Shown: piece after piece, positions 18,388 to 27,230 of the stretch
Numbering within the stretch: the first letter of the stretch is position 1
How the letters are laid out: the number at the start of each line of letters is the position of its first letter
NCBI GenBank assembly: GCA_024409055.1
Contig: JAKSUL010000006.1
Coordinates: forward strand, 1-63,610
DNA: 63,610 bases
Source of the DNA: Bacilli bacterium
Lineage (GTDB): Bacteria > Bacillota_I > Bacilli_A > RFN20 > CAG-826
Direction of reading: 5' to 3'
Notes under the pieces: generated by a model
What the model was told of the DNA's origin: nothing
What the model saw: only the letters and a program-made list of their open reading frames with translations
Database searches by the model: none
Program-made: the position numbers and the translations under genes

Positions 18388-19614
18388 ATGGAAAGAGTAA
18401 GAGTTGGATTTGTTGGCTTAGGCCAACGTGGCAAGGGAATGTTGGACACCTTTTTGGCAGTCCCCGATGTTGATGTTGTCGCTGTGTGCGATGTCTATGC
18501 GGATCGTGTGGACAGCATCGCCAGTACAATCAAAGAAAAAAGAGGAATGGAAGCCCGTAAATATACGGACTTCAACCTTTTGCTTGAAGACAAGGAGCTG
18601 GATGCGATTTATATCGCCACTTCTTGGGAAGCCCACATCGACCAAGCCATTATGTGCATGAAAAAAGGTATTCCGTGCGCTATGGAAGTCGCCGGAGCTT
18701 ATTCCATCAAGGATTGTTGGAGGCTCGTTAAGGCCTATGAAAAGACCAAGACTCCAATAATGATGATGGAAAATTGCTGCTACGATAAATTCGAGCTTTT
18801 ATGCACCGCGTTAGCGAGAAAGGGCGTCTTTGGCGAGATTGTGTATTGCCATGGAGCCTACACACACGACTTAAGGAAAGAGATTCTCGGTGGCAACGTT
18901 AACCGCCATTATAGGCTTAGAAACTATATCGCCAGGAACTGCGAAAATTACCCGACCCACGAGCTTGGCCCTATCGCCAAAATTTTGAACATCAATAGGG
19001 GCAACAGGATGGTTTACGTTTCCTCCGTTGCTTCTAAATCTAAAGGATTATCGGAATACGCCAAAAGCGATGCTTGCGAAGACAAAACCCTTAAGGACGT
19101 CACATTCAAACAGGGGGACGTCGTTTCCACGAACATAATTTGCGAAAACGGTGAAACCATCACGATGACCTTAAATACGTCTTTGCCTGCTCATTATTCT
19201 AGAGAAATCCAAGTTAAGGGCACCAAAGGATGCGCCGACATGGATACCAATATGGTGCTAGAAGATGGTTCGATCGACGAAAGCCACTGGAATCCAGCGG
19301 AGTTCAACAAGATCTATTTCGGGAACGCCGAAAAATACTATGAGGAATACTTGCCGTCTTTCTGGAAGAACATCACTCAGGAAGAAATAAGCTTAGGACA
19401 TGGTGGCATGGACATATTCCTCGTTAGGGCGTTTATTGAGTGTTTGAAAAACGGAGAAGAAATGCCAATCGATGTGTATGACGCTGCCGCTTGGTATTCG
19501 ATCACCCCATTAAGCGAAAAATCCATCAAACACCACGGAAAACCTTATAAGATTCCGGATTTCACGAGGGGCAAATATAAAAATAGACCCTCTAAGGATG
19601 TTATAAAGTTATAA
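18388..19614 (+). CDS. GH109-like Gfo/Idh/MocA-family NAD-dependent enzyme
   Basis: 408 aa from the ATG at 18388; the in-frame TTG at 18376 overlaps the previous gene and would delay the Rossmann motif. GLGQRG (10-15) is the NAD-binding loop. EVAGAYS, MENCCYDKFE, a THDLRKE segment and NRHYRLRNY followed by NYPTHELGPIAKILNINRGN match GH109 (NAD-dependent alpha-N-acetylgalactosaminidase) rather than simple dehydrogenases. It is cytoplasmic and would act on imported GalNAc-containing oligosaccharides. A second copy of the same subfamily is at 60258-61487 on the minus strand. Exact substrate is inferred. Confidence 0.8.
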   Translation: MERVRVGFVGLGQRGKGMLDTFLAVPDVDVVAVCDVYADRVDSIASTIKEKRGMEARKYTDFNLLLEDKELDAIYIATSWEAHIDQAIMCMKKGIPCAMEVAGAYSIKDCWRLVKAYEKTKTPIMMMENCCYDKFELLCTALARKGVFGEIVYCHGAYTHDLRKEILGGNVNRHYRLRNYIARNCENYPTHELGPIAKILNINRGNRMVYVSSVASKSKGLSEYAKSDACEDKTLKDVTFKQGDVVSTNIICENGETITMTLNTSLPAHYSREIQVKGTKGCADMDTNMVLEDGSIDESHWNPAEFNKIYFGNAEKYYEEYLPSFWKNITQEEISLGHGGMDIFLVRAFIECLKNGEEMPIDVYDAAAWYSITPLSEKSIKHHGKPYKIPDFTRGKYKNRPSKDVIKL

Positions 19615-19644
19615 AATATTTACCATTTTTAATAATAATTTGCA

Positions 19645-19668
19645 TGTCGAGAAAGCGCTTTATCGACA
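19645..19668. promoter_or_regulatory. 24-bp near-perfect palindrome, probable LacI/CcpA-type operator
   Basis: Arms TGTCGA (19645) and TCGACA (19663) flank the fully symmetric core AAAGCGCTTT; one pair out of twelve mismatches. The core fits the AARCGNTT heart of LacI-family operators and catabolite-responsive elements. It sits in the 122-bp gap before the gene at 19737, just upstream of a possible -10 (TATAAA, 19678-19683), where a bound repressor would block RNA polymerase. A ribosome site AAGGAG lies at 19726-19731. Confidence 0.6.
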
Positions 19669-19736
19669 AGCGTTAATTATAAAATTAAAGTGTGTTTACA
19701 AAACATAAATAAGGGCAATTAAAACAAGGAGTAATT

Positions 19737-22184
19737 ATGAACTCAAAAAAGAAGATTCTCGTTTTGCTTTCCTCCCTTCTTTTAGCCACGGCCGCAACTG
19801 CGACCGTCGCGACAACGGCGTTGCAACCAGAGGGCCGTCCCTATGGAATTCAAGCCGGTGACGAATGTGCCAGCCACACTGGCAATCATTACGCCATGAA
19901 GGACCCGACCAATACCGAACCGGGTTATAGGGAATTCTGGGCTTGCTGTGTCTGCGGACGTCAGTATTTGACCCAAAAGACTGGTGATTGGACCGAAGGA
20001 AGTGCTGCGACAATGATCGGCTCGGTGGATAGCGATCACATCGCCTACCTTCCAGTTGGCTTGAAGATTCCGTTTGGTGAAAATGACTGGGGATTAAAAC
20101 AACTTTCCAGCTCTTTCGCTAAAACCGACTACGCTGACAAAGCCATTCAATTCAAAGCGTATTTTGGCAATTCCGGCGATAGCCAAATCCAAATCTCCCT
20201 TTATAACGGAAACGATGAGCTTAAACCCGCGATCACTGATATCAGGATTTATCAGACCGGTGGCAAATATTCCGTCAAGGTAGGATCCATTGACCTTGAG
20301 GCCGCTTGCACCAAAGTCGATGAACATACAGTCCTCGTAAAACTCAATTATTCAAGGCTTTTGAACGCCGGTGCAATCGCCACCGAAAATTCCTTCAATT
20401 ACATCCGCGTTTGGCCGATGGCCGAAGTCACGACTCCTGGATGCGGTGTCTTCACTAACTCCTTCAGCGTCGTTGACCCGTATGTCGTCGAACATAAATA
20501 CAGTTTCCATACTGCCGAGTCCATTGAGAATATGGTCACCGAAGAAGGTGAAAACCTTTGGATTGGCAAAGATGGCATTGGATCCGCATCAGGCGCCATC
20601 TGCACCCTCGATCCGGCCGGAACGCACGAAGGACAGATCTACAACGGTTCTATGTGCTTCAACGATTTGAAGGGCGTTTCGAAAATCAAACTTAAAGGAA
20701 CCGGCAAAATCCTCGTCCAAACTGGCCTTGTTGCTTGGACGTGGGAAACAAGCTCCGTCTTCGATTTGAACACCGAGGAAGGAATCACCATGGACATCGA
20801 CCCAGAAAGAACAAATGCGTTCCTTCTTGCCTCTAGGGGCACTCAAGTTGTCCTTACTTCCTTAGAGATTGTTTCCAGGGTCGAAAATGGAACCGGTTCT
20901 ACTGACATGGACTTATTCCAAAATGCGACTATCGCCAATTGGGGCAATGAATCCTATGGATATTACACAGCTTCCAATACAAACGGCAGCAAGTCTGCTC
21001 TCGTAGTCGGATCGATGCTTAATTATGAATCCTGGCCAGCTGTTCCGCTTATCCTTGGTGGTGTTGATGCCACAGGATGCAAATTGGAATTCGACGCTAA
21101 AGGCACCGCCGGAAGAAAGAGAATCTCCATCACTCCGTTTGGCCCTGGTGACGTTCAGCTTGGACCAGAAATCGGCTACGATTTGACCAACTCCTGGCAG
21201 AAGATCACTTATGATAATTGGACCGTTGACGATCGAGTGGTCAACTTCATCAGAATAACTGTATTCACTACACCTGAATCTGATGTGCATGAAGCCATCA
21301 TCGACAATATGAAATTCGTTGATAAATCGATTATTAACGAAACCGGTGCCCCGGCTTGGTCTTATAGGGCCTTCGATGCCACCCACGTCCTCACTGAATC
21401 TCAATATTTCAATAAAGCGTTGGCCATTGATTTCAAACCAGAAACCACCAATGCTTCCTTCGAAATCGACTATATGTCCGACAGCAATCACTATGTCGGT
21501 CGTAAGAACTTCATTACCGTTGCTGATGGAGTCCCGACTTCCACTTTCGGAACCATCGTTGCCAATCCTACCGCAGGCGAAGGATGGTACACCCTCCTTG
21601 TCAGTGAAAAGAACATCGGCCACTTTGACCGTGTCACCAACGGAGCAACCATTGCCGGTATGTATTTGGCGACCGATAACGCGATGACGGGATCTGTTAC
21701 CTTCAACTATCACTCGTTCCGCGCTGTCGATGATATCGCTCCGACAAGACAAATTCTTACATATACACAGAATGGATTTGGAGTCGGCTTTGGCCATACC
21801 GACGTCAACCACGTCGCCAACGTCTCCCACTACAGGACTGCGGCGGGTAACACCATCATGATTTCCCTTAAAGTCGTGGGTTCAGTCGGTTCCTACTTCA
21901 CGATGAACTTCGCCCCTCAGGGTGATCCGAACATCTTCAAATACATCATCATCACCGTCACAGAAACTGGCCTTGCCTCCAACTGTGGCAAGATCGAAGC
22001 GGCGCCCGATGGATTCTATAACTTCTATCTCCCGAACACCGAATGCGATCAAGATGCCCTTACCGATGCCAACGGCGACTGCACCTGCAGCGTCTTCTGG
22101 ATGGGTGAGCCCTTCACCGGCGTCGAATATGTCCAAATCGACGCTAATGCCTGCAAGATTTATCAAGCTGGCATCGTTGCCTAA
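19737..22184 (+). CDS. Secreted paralogue of the 15929 lipoprotein, CBM-like
   Basis: 815 aa with a type I signal peptide (KKK, then a hydrophobic Leu/Ala stretch to about residue 27) but no lipobox and no visible LPXTG or other wall anchor. One H/CxxC repeat survives (H51, then EPGYREFWACCVCG, C70/C73). From about residue 285 it aligns closely with the product of 15929, including GSASGAICTLDPAGTHE, IDPERTNA versus LDPNRDNA, and APAWSYRAFDA; some DNA stretches are almost identical. It has its own operator region upstream and a terminator downstream, so it may be expressed apart from the operon. Function is unknown, probably glycan binding. Confidence 0.65.
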   Translation: MNSKKKILVLLSSLLLATAATATVATTALQPEGRPYGIQAGDECASHTGNHYAMKDPTNTEPGYREFWACCVCGRQYLTQKTGDWTEGSAATMIGSVDSDHIAYLPVGLKIPFGENDWGLKQLSSSFAKTDYADKAIQFKAYFGNSGDSQIQISLYNGNDELKPAITDIRIYQTGGKYSVKVGSIDLEAACTKVDEHTVLVKLNYSRLLNAGAIATENSFNYIRVWPMAEVTTPGCGVFTNSFSVVDPYVVEHKYSFHTAESIENMVTEEGENLWIGKDGIGSASGAICTLDPAGTHEGQIYNGSMCFNDLKGVSKIKLKGTGKILVQTGLVAWTWETSSVFDLNTEEGITMDIDPERTNAFLLASRGTQVVLTSLEIVSRVENGTGSTDMDLFQNATIANWGNESYGYYTASNTNGSKSALVVGSMLNYESWPAVPLILGGVDATGCKLEFDAKGTAGRKRISITPFGPGDVQLGPEIGYDLTNSWQKITYDNWTVDDRVVNFIRITVFTTPESDVHEAIIDNMKFVDKSIINETGAPAWSYRAFDATHVLTESQYFNKALAIDFKPETTNASFEIDYMSDSNHYVGRKNFITVADGVPTSTFGTIVANPTAGEGWYTLLVSEKNIGHFDRVTNGATIAGMYLATDNAMTGSVTFNYHSFRAVDDIAPTRQILTYTQNGFGVGFGHTDVNHVANVSHYRTAAGNTIMISLKVVGSVGSYFTMNFAPQGDPNIFKYIIITVTETGLASNCGKIEAAPDGFYNFYLPNTECDQDALTDANGDCTCSVFWMGEPFTGVEYVQIDANACKIYQAGIVA

Positions 22185-22194
22185 TTTCTAACAC

Positions 22195-22230
22195 AAAAGT
22201 GGTACATTCGATGATGTGCCACTTTTCTTA
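22195..22230 (+). terminator. Rho-independent terminator
   Basis: A stem of AAAAGTGGTACA with TGTGCCACTTTT (one G-T pair) surrounds an 8-base loop, with T-rich sequence following. It lies 10 bases past the stop of the 19737 gene. Just after it, 22233-22249 is a 7-3-7 palindrome (CTTTATT/AATAAAG) containing TATAAT, close to the next gene start at 22261; this may be a promoter or operator, but the spacing to the ATG is short. Confidence 0.8.
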
Positions 22231-22260
22231 TGCTTTATTTATAATAAAGAAGACTAAATT

Positions 22261-25002
22261 ATGGATAACAAATATAGACCTATTCCGTTCTGGAGCTGGA
22301 ACGATGAATTAGACGAAAAAAAGCTCACCGAGCAGATTGAGTGGATGCATTTTTCCGGTATCGGAGGCTTCTTCATGCACGCTAGAGGAGGCCTTACTAC
22401 ACCATATTTGGGGGAGAAATGGTTTTCCTGTGTCGATGCTTGTTTAAAGAAAGCCGAAGAGCTTGGAATGGAGGCATATGCCTACGATGAAAACGGCTGG
22501 CCAAGCGGCTTTGCTGGAGGAAAGCTTCTCGTCAACGAAGAAGACCGTGACCGTTTTTTGATGACCGCCTACGGAGAATATGATCCAGAAGCTTATGTTT
22601 CCTACGATGTTAGTGGCGAGAAACTAGTTCGCGTCACAAGCGGAAGTAACGTTCTCAACATTTACAATAAATCAGCTCACGGGACTGCTGATATTCTCAA
22701 TGAAAAAGTCGTTAAGAAGTTTATTGAATACACTCATGAAGAATATAAGAAGAGGGACGTACATGGTGTTTTGAAAGGTTTCTTCACCGATGAACCTCAA
22801 TATCAAAGGTGGTACCACCCATATACGAATTGCCTAGAGGCTTATTTCAAAGAACATTATGGTGAAGACATCAAAGACCGTTTGGGTCTTATGTTCGTCG
22901 AAAAAGAAGGGTATCGCGATTTCCGCTATAAGTATTGGAAGGCCATGCAAGACATGATGCTTAATAGCTACGCCAAACAGGTTTATACGTGGTGCGATGA
23001 GAACGGTTATAAAGCTACCGGGCATTACATTGAAGAAAAATCGTTGGCTATGCAGATGATGTGCTGTGGTGGCATTATGCCTTTTTATGAATACGAGCAC
23101 ATTCCTGGAATAGATTGGCTTTCTCGTTCGGTTGAAGGGAATGATCTGTCTCCAAAACAAGTTGGCAGCGCAGCCGCCCAATTAGGCAAAAAACAGATTC
23201 TAACCGAATCGTTTGCCTGCGCTGGATGGGACGCCACGCCGAAAGAACTTAAGCACATTTTTGAATGGCAAGCCGCCATTGGCGGGATCTCACTCCTTTG
23301 CCACCATCTTCTTCCTTATAGCGAATGGGGCCAAAGAAAGAGGGACTATCCTGAACACTATGGCAACGCCAACCCGTGGGCTTATGAGAACTTCCGCGTC
23401 TTTAATGACGAGATTTCTGAAATTGGCGAGAAACTTTCTAAGAGCAGCGAACTAGTTCGTGTGGCTTTATTGCACCCAATTAGAAGTGCATATCTTACGT
23501 ATAAAAGAGAAGATCCGTTCGGAAGCGTCCGCGAATTAGACGCAAACATCGGTTATTGGTCCACGAAATTAGATTCCCTCCATATCCCATTCCATTTCAT
23601 CGACGAAACTCTCCTTAGCAAGCACGCAGAGGTCAAAGGGAAGAATCTTAAGATGGGGTTATGCCAATATGACATTATCCTTTTGCCTAAGATTTACACG
23701 ATGGATAAAACAACGGAGAAATTGCTCCATGAATACGTTTCTAATGGCGGAAAGATTCTTCTTTTAGACGAGGCCCCGACTTATTTAGAAGGAGAGCCTT
23801 ATTCATATGACTATTTGAAGAGTAACATTACTTTGGACGACGTCATTGCTTCAAAGCCTTTTATCTCCAAGGAAGATGAAGGCGTCAGGATAAGCTATAG
23901 AAAAGACGACGAAACCAATAAACGTTTCTTCTATATCGTCAACATAGGCGAAGAAAGAGATATCTCCATCAATGGATGCAGCCTCCATTTCTTGAAATGG
24001 GAATCTAGATTCATCGATGAAGATAAACTAAAGAGCGATTCTATTAATCCGAAAGAAATCGTCACGTTTGGCGATAAATTCAAAGTAGTTAAACCGTGCG
24101 CCAATTTCTTGACCCTTGATAAAGTTTCCTATTCGACGGATGGGTCTAATTACTCAGAGCCCTTGGATGTTATGGGTGTGTTCGATTTGCTTTTGAACAA
24201 GAGATACAAAGGTGATTTGTATCTTCGTTATTCTTTTGATGTCGAAAAAATACCGGGCACGTGCTCTGCTTTAATCGAAGATCAGCATATAAAAGAAGTG
24301 GTGGTTAACGGAAACAAAGTCGAATCCAAAGGCAGCGTTTTGGAGGACAAACTCCTCGAATTCGATATTGCCAAAGAACTTAAACTCGGCAAAAACGAAG
24401 TGGTGGTCAAGATTGATTATTATCAAGACGCTACCGTCTATAACGTTTTGTTTGATCAAACAGAGACATCTGAATCTTTACTGAATTGCTTGGTGTATCC
24501 GACCACCATTGAGGCCATTTACCTAAAAGGAGACTTTGGGGTTTATGGACCATTCAAGCAGGGCAAAACCCCGAATGTTTTGCTTGGCGAGGATTTTAGA
24601 ATTGGCGAGCAAAAGAAAGAAATCGCGTCGTTAATAGAAGATGGTTTTCCTTTCTTTAGAGGTCAAATTGAGCTTGAGCAAGAATTCGAGGTCTCGAATG
24701 TTGAAACCAAACTTGTTGTTTCGGGCCGTTATCAGCTTATTGATTTGTTCATCAACGATAAGCATGTGAAAACGATGATGTTCGACGAAGAAATCGATAT
24801 TTCTAACTTTGTCAAAAAAGGAAAGAACGTTGTTAGGCTTGCATTGATCGTGTCGAATCGAAACCTTTTGGGCCCGTTCCATTCTTCTGAAGAAGAATCG
24901 ATCGCTGTCGGACCATATACCTTCGAAAGAAGAGGTAGCTGGGTCGATGGAAAATTGAGCGATTATCGTGACTCTTATTCCTTCGTAAAAACACTTCTAT
25001 AA
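22261..25002 (+). CDS. Large cytoplasmic glycoside hydrolase, GH106-like
   Basis: A 913-aa protein without signal peptide. The N-terminal TIM-barrel carries PFWSWND, GIGGFFMHARGGL, YDENGWPSGFAGG and FTDEPQY; then TESFACAGWDATP and HHLLPYS. A middle Rossmann-like beta-galactosidase-trimerisation-like region (LLHPIRSAY, LYEYVSNGGKILLLD-type strand) and C-terminal galactose-binding-like sandwiches (GQIELEQEF, GRYQLIDLFIND) follow. This architecture resembles GH106 alpha-L-rhamnosidase-like proteins of gut bacteria, many of which have no known substrate. It starts a new unit after the terminator at 22195-22230 and precedes the SGNH genes. The family assignment is from remembered motifs and is not certain. 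Confidence 0.65.
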   Translation: MDNKYRPIPFWSWNDELDEKKLTEQIEWMHFSGIGGFFMHARGGLTTPYLGEKWFSCVDACLKKAEELGMEAYAYDENGWPSGFAGGKLLVNEEDRDRFLMTAYGEYDPEAYVSYDVSGEKLVRVTSGSNVLNIYNKSAHGTADILNEKVVKKFIEYTHEEYKKRDVHGVLKGFFTDEPQYQRWYHPYTNCLEAYFKEHYGEDIKDRLGLMFVEKEGYRDFRYKYWKAMQDMMLNSYAKQVYTWCDENGYKATGHYIEEKSLAMQMMCCGGIMPFYEYEHIPGIDWLSRSVEGNDLSPKQVGSAAAQLGKKQILTESFACAGWDATPKELKHIFEWQAAIGGISLLCHHLLPYSEWGQRKRDYPEHYGNANPWAYENFRVFNDEISEIGEKLSKSSELVRVALLHPIRSAYLTYKREDPFGSVRELDANIGYWSTKLDSLHIPFHFIDETLLSKHAEVKGKNLKMGLCQYDIILLPKIYTMDKTTEKLLHEYVSNGGKILLLDEAPTYLEGEPYSYDYLKSNITLDDVIASKPFISKEDEGVRISYRKDDETNKRFFYIVNIGEERDISINGCSLHFLKWESRFIDEDKLKSDSINPKEIVTFGDKFKVVKPCANFLTLDKVSYSTDGSNYSEPLDVMGVFDLLLNKRYKGDLYLRYSFDVEKIPGTCSALIEDQHIKEVVVNGNKVESKGSVLEDKLLEFDIAKELKLGKNEVVVKIDYYQDATVYNVLFDQTETSESLLNCLVYPTTIEAIYLKGDFGVYGPFKQGKTPNVLLGEDFRIGEQKKEIASLIEDGFPFFRGQIELEQEFEVSNVETKLVVSGRYQLIDLFINDKHVKTMMFDEEIDISNFVKKGKNVVRLALIVSNRNLLGPFHSSEEESIAVGPYTFERRGSWVDGKLSDYRDSYSFVKTLL

Positions 25003-25034
25003 GTCAATATCTAAGCATTATGTGTCAATATGTT

Positions 25035-25056
25035 CGCCTTAAGGCGGATATATAAT
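25035..25056 (+). promoter_or_regulatory. Promoter -10 with adjacent palindrome
   Basis: CGCCTTAAGGCG (25035-25046) is a perfect 12-bp palindrome, and a consensus -10 TATAAT follows at 25051-25056, giving a predicted leader of about 15 nt with a GGGG ribosome site before the ATG at 25078. The palindrome fills the space between -35 and -10, a usual place for an operator. No clear -35 is seen. Confidence 0.45.
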
Positions 25057-25077
25057 TTCTAAAAACGGGGATTATTT

Positions 25078-26151
25078 ATGAAGATCGAAGAATTGGATGA
25101 AAATTTCAAGGAACGCCAAGAATTAAGAAAACAATATGATGTTTATTTTTATCCCTCCTCTTTCATGAGTTTGTATGGGCTTATGTTTAACCAAGAAAAT
25201 GGCTTTTATCGCCTTCCGTGGGAAGTGGCCCATGCGACAAGAGAAGCCCTTGAATACCACATGTATTTCACCGCTGGCGGAAGACTTATTTTTTCGACTA
25301 ATTCGAAGTGCATCGGCATAAACGTCAAATGGAAATCATTGGACGGTATGCCCCATATGGCCATCACCGGACAAGCCGGCTTCGTCTTGAAAGAAAAAGT
25401 CGGGAATAAAGAAGAATACATTGCCACGATGGCTCCGGATTTTGGAAATAACGACGGATTTAGAGCGGTTTCCCCTCATATTTCGAAAAGGGGGATGAGG
25501 ACCTACATCTTGTATTTTCCCCTTTATAACCGCGTTAGTTCGATTGACTTGATTCTTGATAAAGGTGCCAAGGTTGCCAAAGTAGAGCGTTACTATAAAG
25601 ATGTTCCGCCGTTCTTGTATTATGGGAGTTCCATCACCCAAGGTGGATGCGCTTCTAGATCGGACAATTCTTATCAAAATTTTATCTGTGAACATTATGG
25701 CGTTGATTTCATAAATATGGGTATGACTGGGCAAGCAAAAGGAGAAGAGCCAATGGCTAAGTATCTAGCTAGCCTTGATTGCTCGTTGTTTGTTTATGAT
25801 TATGACCATAACGCCCCCAATACCGAGCATTTAAAGCAAACTCATGAACCGTTCTTTCTTGAGTTTCGCAAGTCCCATCCTACTACTCCTGTAATCATGA
25901 TTTCGATGCCTACCATTCAATTTAACGACACCAAGGCGAGGCGCGATGTGATTGAAGAAACCTACAAAAAAGCCCTCGCTAGAGGCGATAAGAACGTCTA
26001 TTTCATCGACGGAAAAACAATTTATCCGAATGCCTTAAGAGACCATTGCACGGTTGACGGGTGTCATCCCACCGACCTCGGTTTCTATTTCTTTGCCAAA
26101 AGATTGATGAAAACAATTGACGAAATCATCAAAGAAGGGAAGATTTATTGA
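25078..26151 (+). CDS. SGNH/GDSL-family carbohydrate esterase (copy 1)
   Basis: A 357-aa cytoplasmic protein. An N-terminal jelly-roll-like region of about 170 residues precedes an SGNH hydrolase domain with YGSSITQGG (likely nucleophile S185) and VDGCHPTDLGF (D327, H330). This two-domain layout resembles SsfX3-type acyl hydrolases. It is likely to remove acetyl or other acyl groups from imported sugars. It is followed by a close paralogue at 26169 (tandem duplicate), and a deacetylase comes next, so the segment is specialised for removing substituents. Substrate is unknown. Confidence 0.8.
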   Translation: MKIEELDENFKERQELRKQYDVYFYPSSFMSLYGLMFNQENGFYRLPWEVAHATREALEYHMYFTAGGRLIFSTNSKCIGINVKWKSLDGMPHMAITGQAGFVLKEKVGNKEEYIATMAPDFGNNDGFRAVSPHISKRGMRTYILYFPLYNRVSSIDLILDKGAKVAKVERYYKDVPPFLYYGSSITQGGCASRSDNSYQNFICEHYGVDFINMGMTGQAKGEEPMAKYLASLDCSLFVYDYDHNAPNTEHLKQTHEPFFLEFRKSHPTTPVIMISMPTIQFNDTKARRDVIEETYKKALARGDKNVYFIDGKTIYPNALRDHCTVDGCHPTDLGFYFFAKRLMKTIDEIIKEGKIY

Positions 26152-26168
26152 CTCGGCAGGAGATAACT

Positions 26169-27227
26169 ATGGAAATATCTAAGATTGATAAAAACTTTGC
26201 GACGATTACGCCTTCGTTTAAGGGAAAATTCATACCAGTCCCATCTGAAAGCGTAATGCTTCACGGGCTTCTTTATAGCGAAGAAAAAGGGTTTTATAGG
26301 CTTCCTTTTGAAGTGGCCGATAAGCTAAATGACGGCGTTAAATATCTTCATCAGCATACCGCCGGAGGCCGTATTTCTTTTTCGACCAATTCAAAGAATT
26401 TGGCCATCCACGTCACTTATGATTCGCTAGATAAAATGCATCACATGCCGATGATGGCACAGGCCGGTTTCTCCCTTTGCGAAATGATCAAAGGGAAAGA
26501 AACCCACATTCACTCTTTTTCCTTTAGCTTCGATTCCGCGAACGGCTATTCATCGGTTGCTCCGAAGCAAAAAGGAAATAAAGTCAGGAATTACGTTCTC
26601 CATTTCCCGCTTTATAACAGGGTCAAATCTCTGACCCTTGAAATTGATAAGGGCGCTGAAATAAACCCATTCAATCCTTATATGGATGTTAAGCCGATTA
26701 TTTATTATGGCAGCTCCATCACCCAAGGCGGATGCGCTTCTCGTAGCGACCATTCCTATCAGGGGTTAGTTGCTAAATGGATTCCTGTCGATTTCGTTAA
26801 CTTCGGCTTCTCCGGAAGCTGCAAAGGCGAATTGGAAATGGCCAAATACATTTCCACGTTGGAGTGCAGTGTCTTCGTGATGGATTATGATCACAACACC
26901 CCAACGCCGGAATATTTGAAGAGCACCCATGAGCCCTTCTTCTTGGAATTCCGCAAATCCCATCCGACCACTCCAGTCATTTTTATGAGCGCGCCAAGCT
27001 ATCATTACGACCCCAAAGGCCTTAGAAAACGCCTTAACGTGGTTAAGGAAACGTATTTGAACGCCGTTGCTAGAGGCGACAAAAATGTCTATTTCATTGA
27101 TGGATCGAAAATTTACCCGAACAAACTTAATCACGAATGTTCCGTTGACGGATGCCATCCAAATGATCTTGGTTTCTATTTCATGGCCCTCAAGGTCAGC
27201 GCGATCCTAAAAAAGATTTTTAAATAA
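26169..27227 (+). CDS. SGNH/GDSL-family carbohydrate esterase (copy 2)
   Basis: 352 aa from the ATG at 26169 with CAGGAGA upstream; an in-frame TTG at 26148 overlaps the previous stop and is rejected. It has the same jelly-roll plus SGNH layout as the gene before it, with YGSSITQGG (S183), FGFSGSCKGE and VDGCHPNDLGF. Long stretches are shared with copy 1 (THEPFFLEFRKSHPTTPVI), showing tandem duplication with divergence in the N-terminal domain. The two probably act on different acylated sugars or positions. Confidence 0.8.
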   Translation: MEISKIDKNFATITPSFKGKFIPVPSESVMLHGLLYSEEKGFYRLPFEVADKLNDGVKYLHQHTAGGRISFSTNSKNLAIHVTYDSLDKMHHMPMMAQAGFSLCEMIKGKETHIHSFSFSFDSANGYSSVAPKQKGNKVRNYVLHFPLYNRVKSLTLEIDKGAEINPFNPYMDVKPIIYYGSSITQGGCASRSDHSYQGLVAKWIPVDFVNFGFSGSCKGELEMAKYISTLECSVFVMDYDHNTPTPEYLKSTHEPFFLEFRKSHPTTPVIFMSAPSYHYDPKGLRKRLNVVKETYLNAVARGDKNVYFIDGSKIYPNKLNHECSVDGCHPNDLGFYFMALKVSAILKKIFK

Positions 27228-27230
27228 AAT

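Noticed and set aside
20913-21830. A 305-codon open frame on the minus strand
   Set aside because: Entirely antisense to the 19737 gene, which has signal peptide and paralogy support; no recognisable protein features.
22233-22249. CTTTATT/AATAAAG palindrome with TATAAT as a promoter for 22261
   Set aside because: Transcription would start about 9 bases before the ATG and exclude the ribosome site, so it is not listed as a separate promoter.
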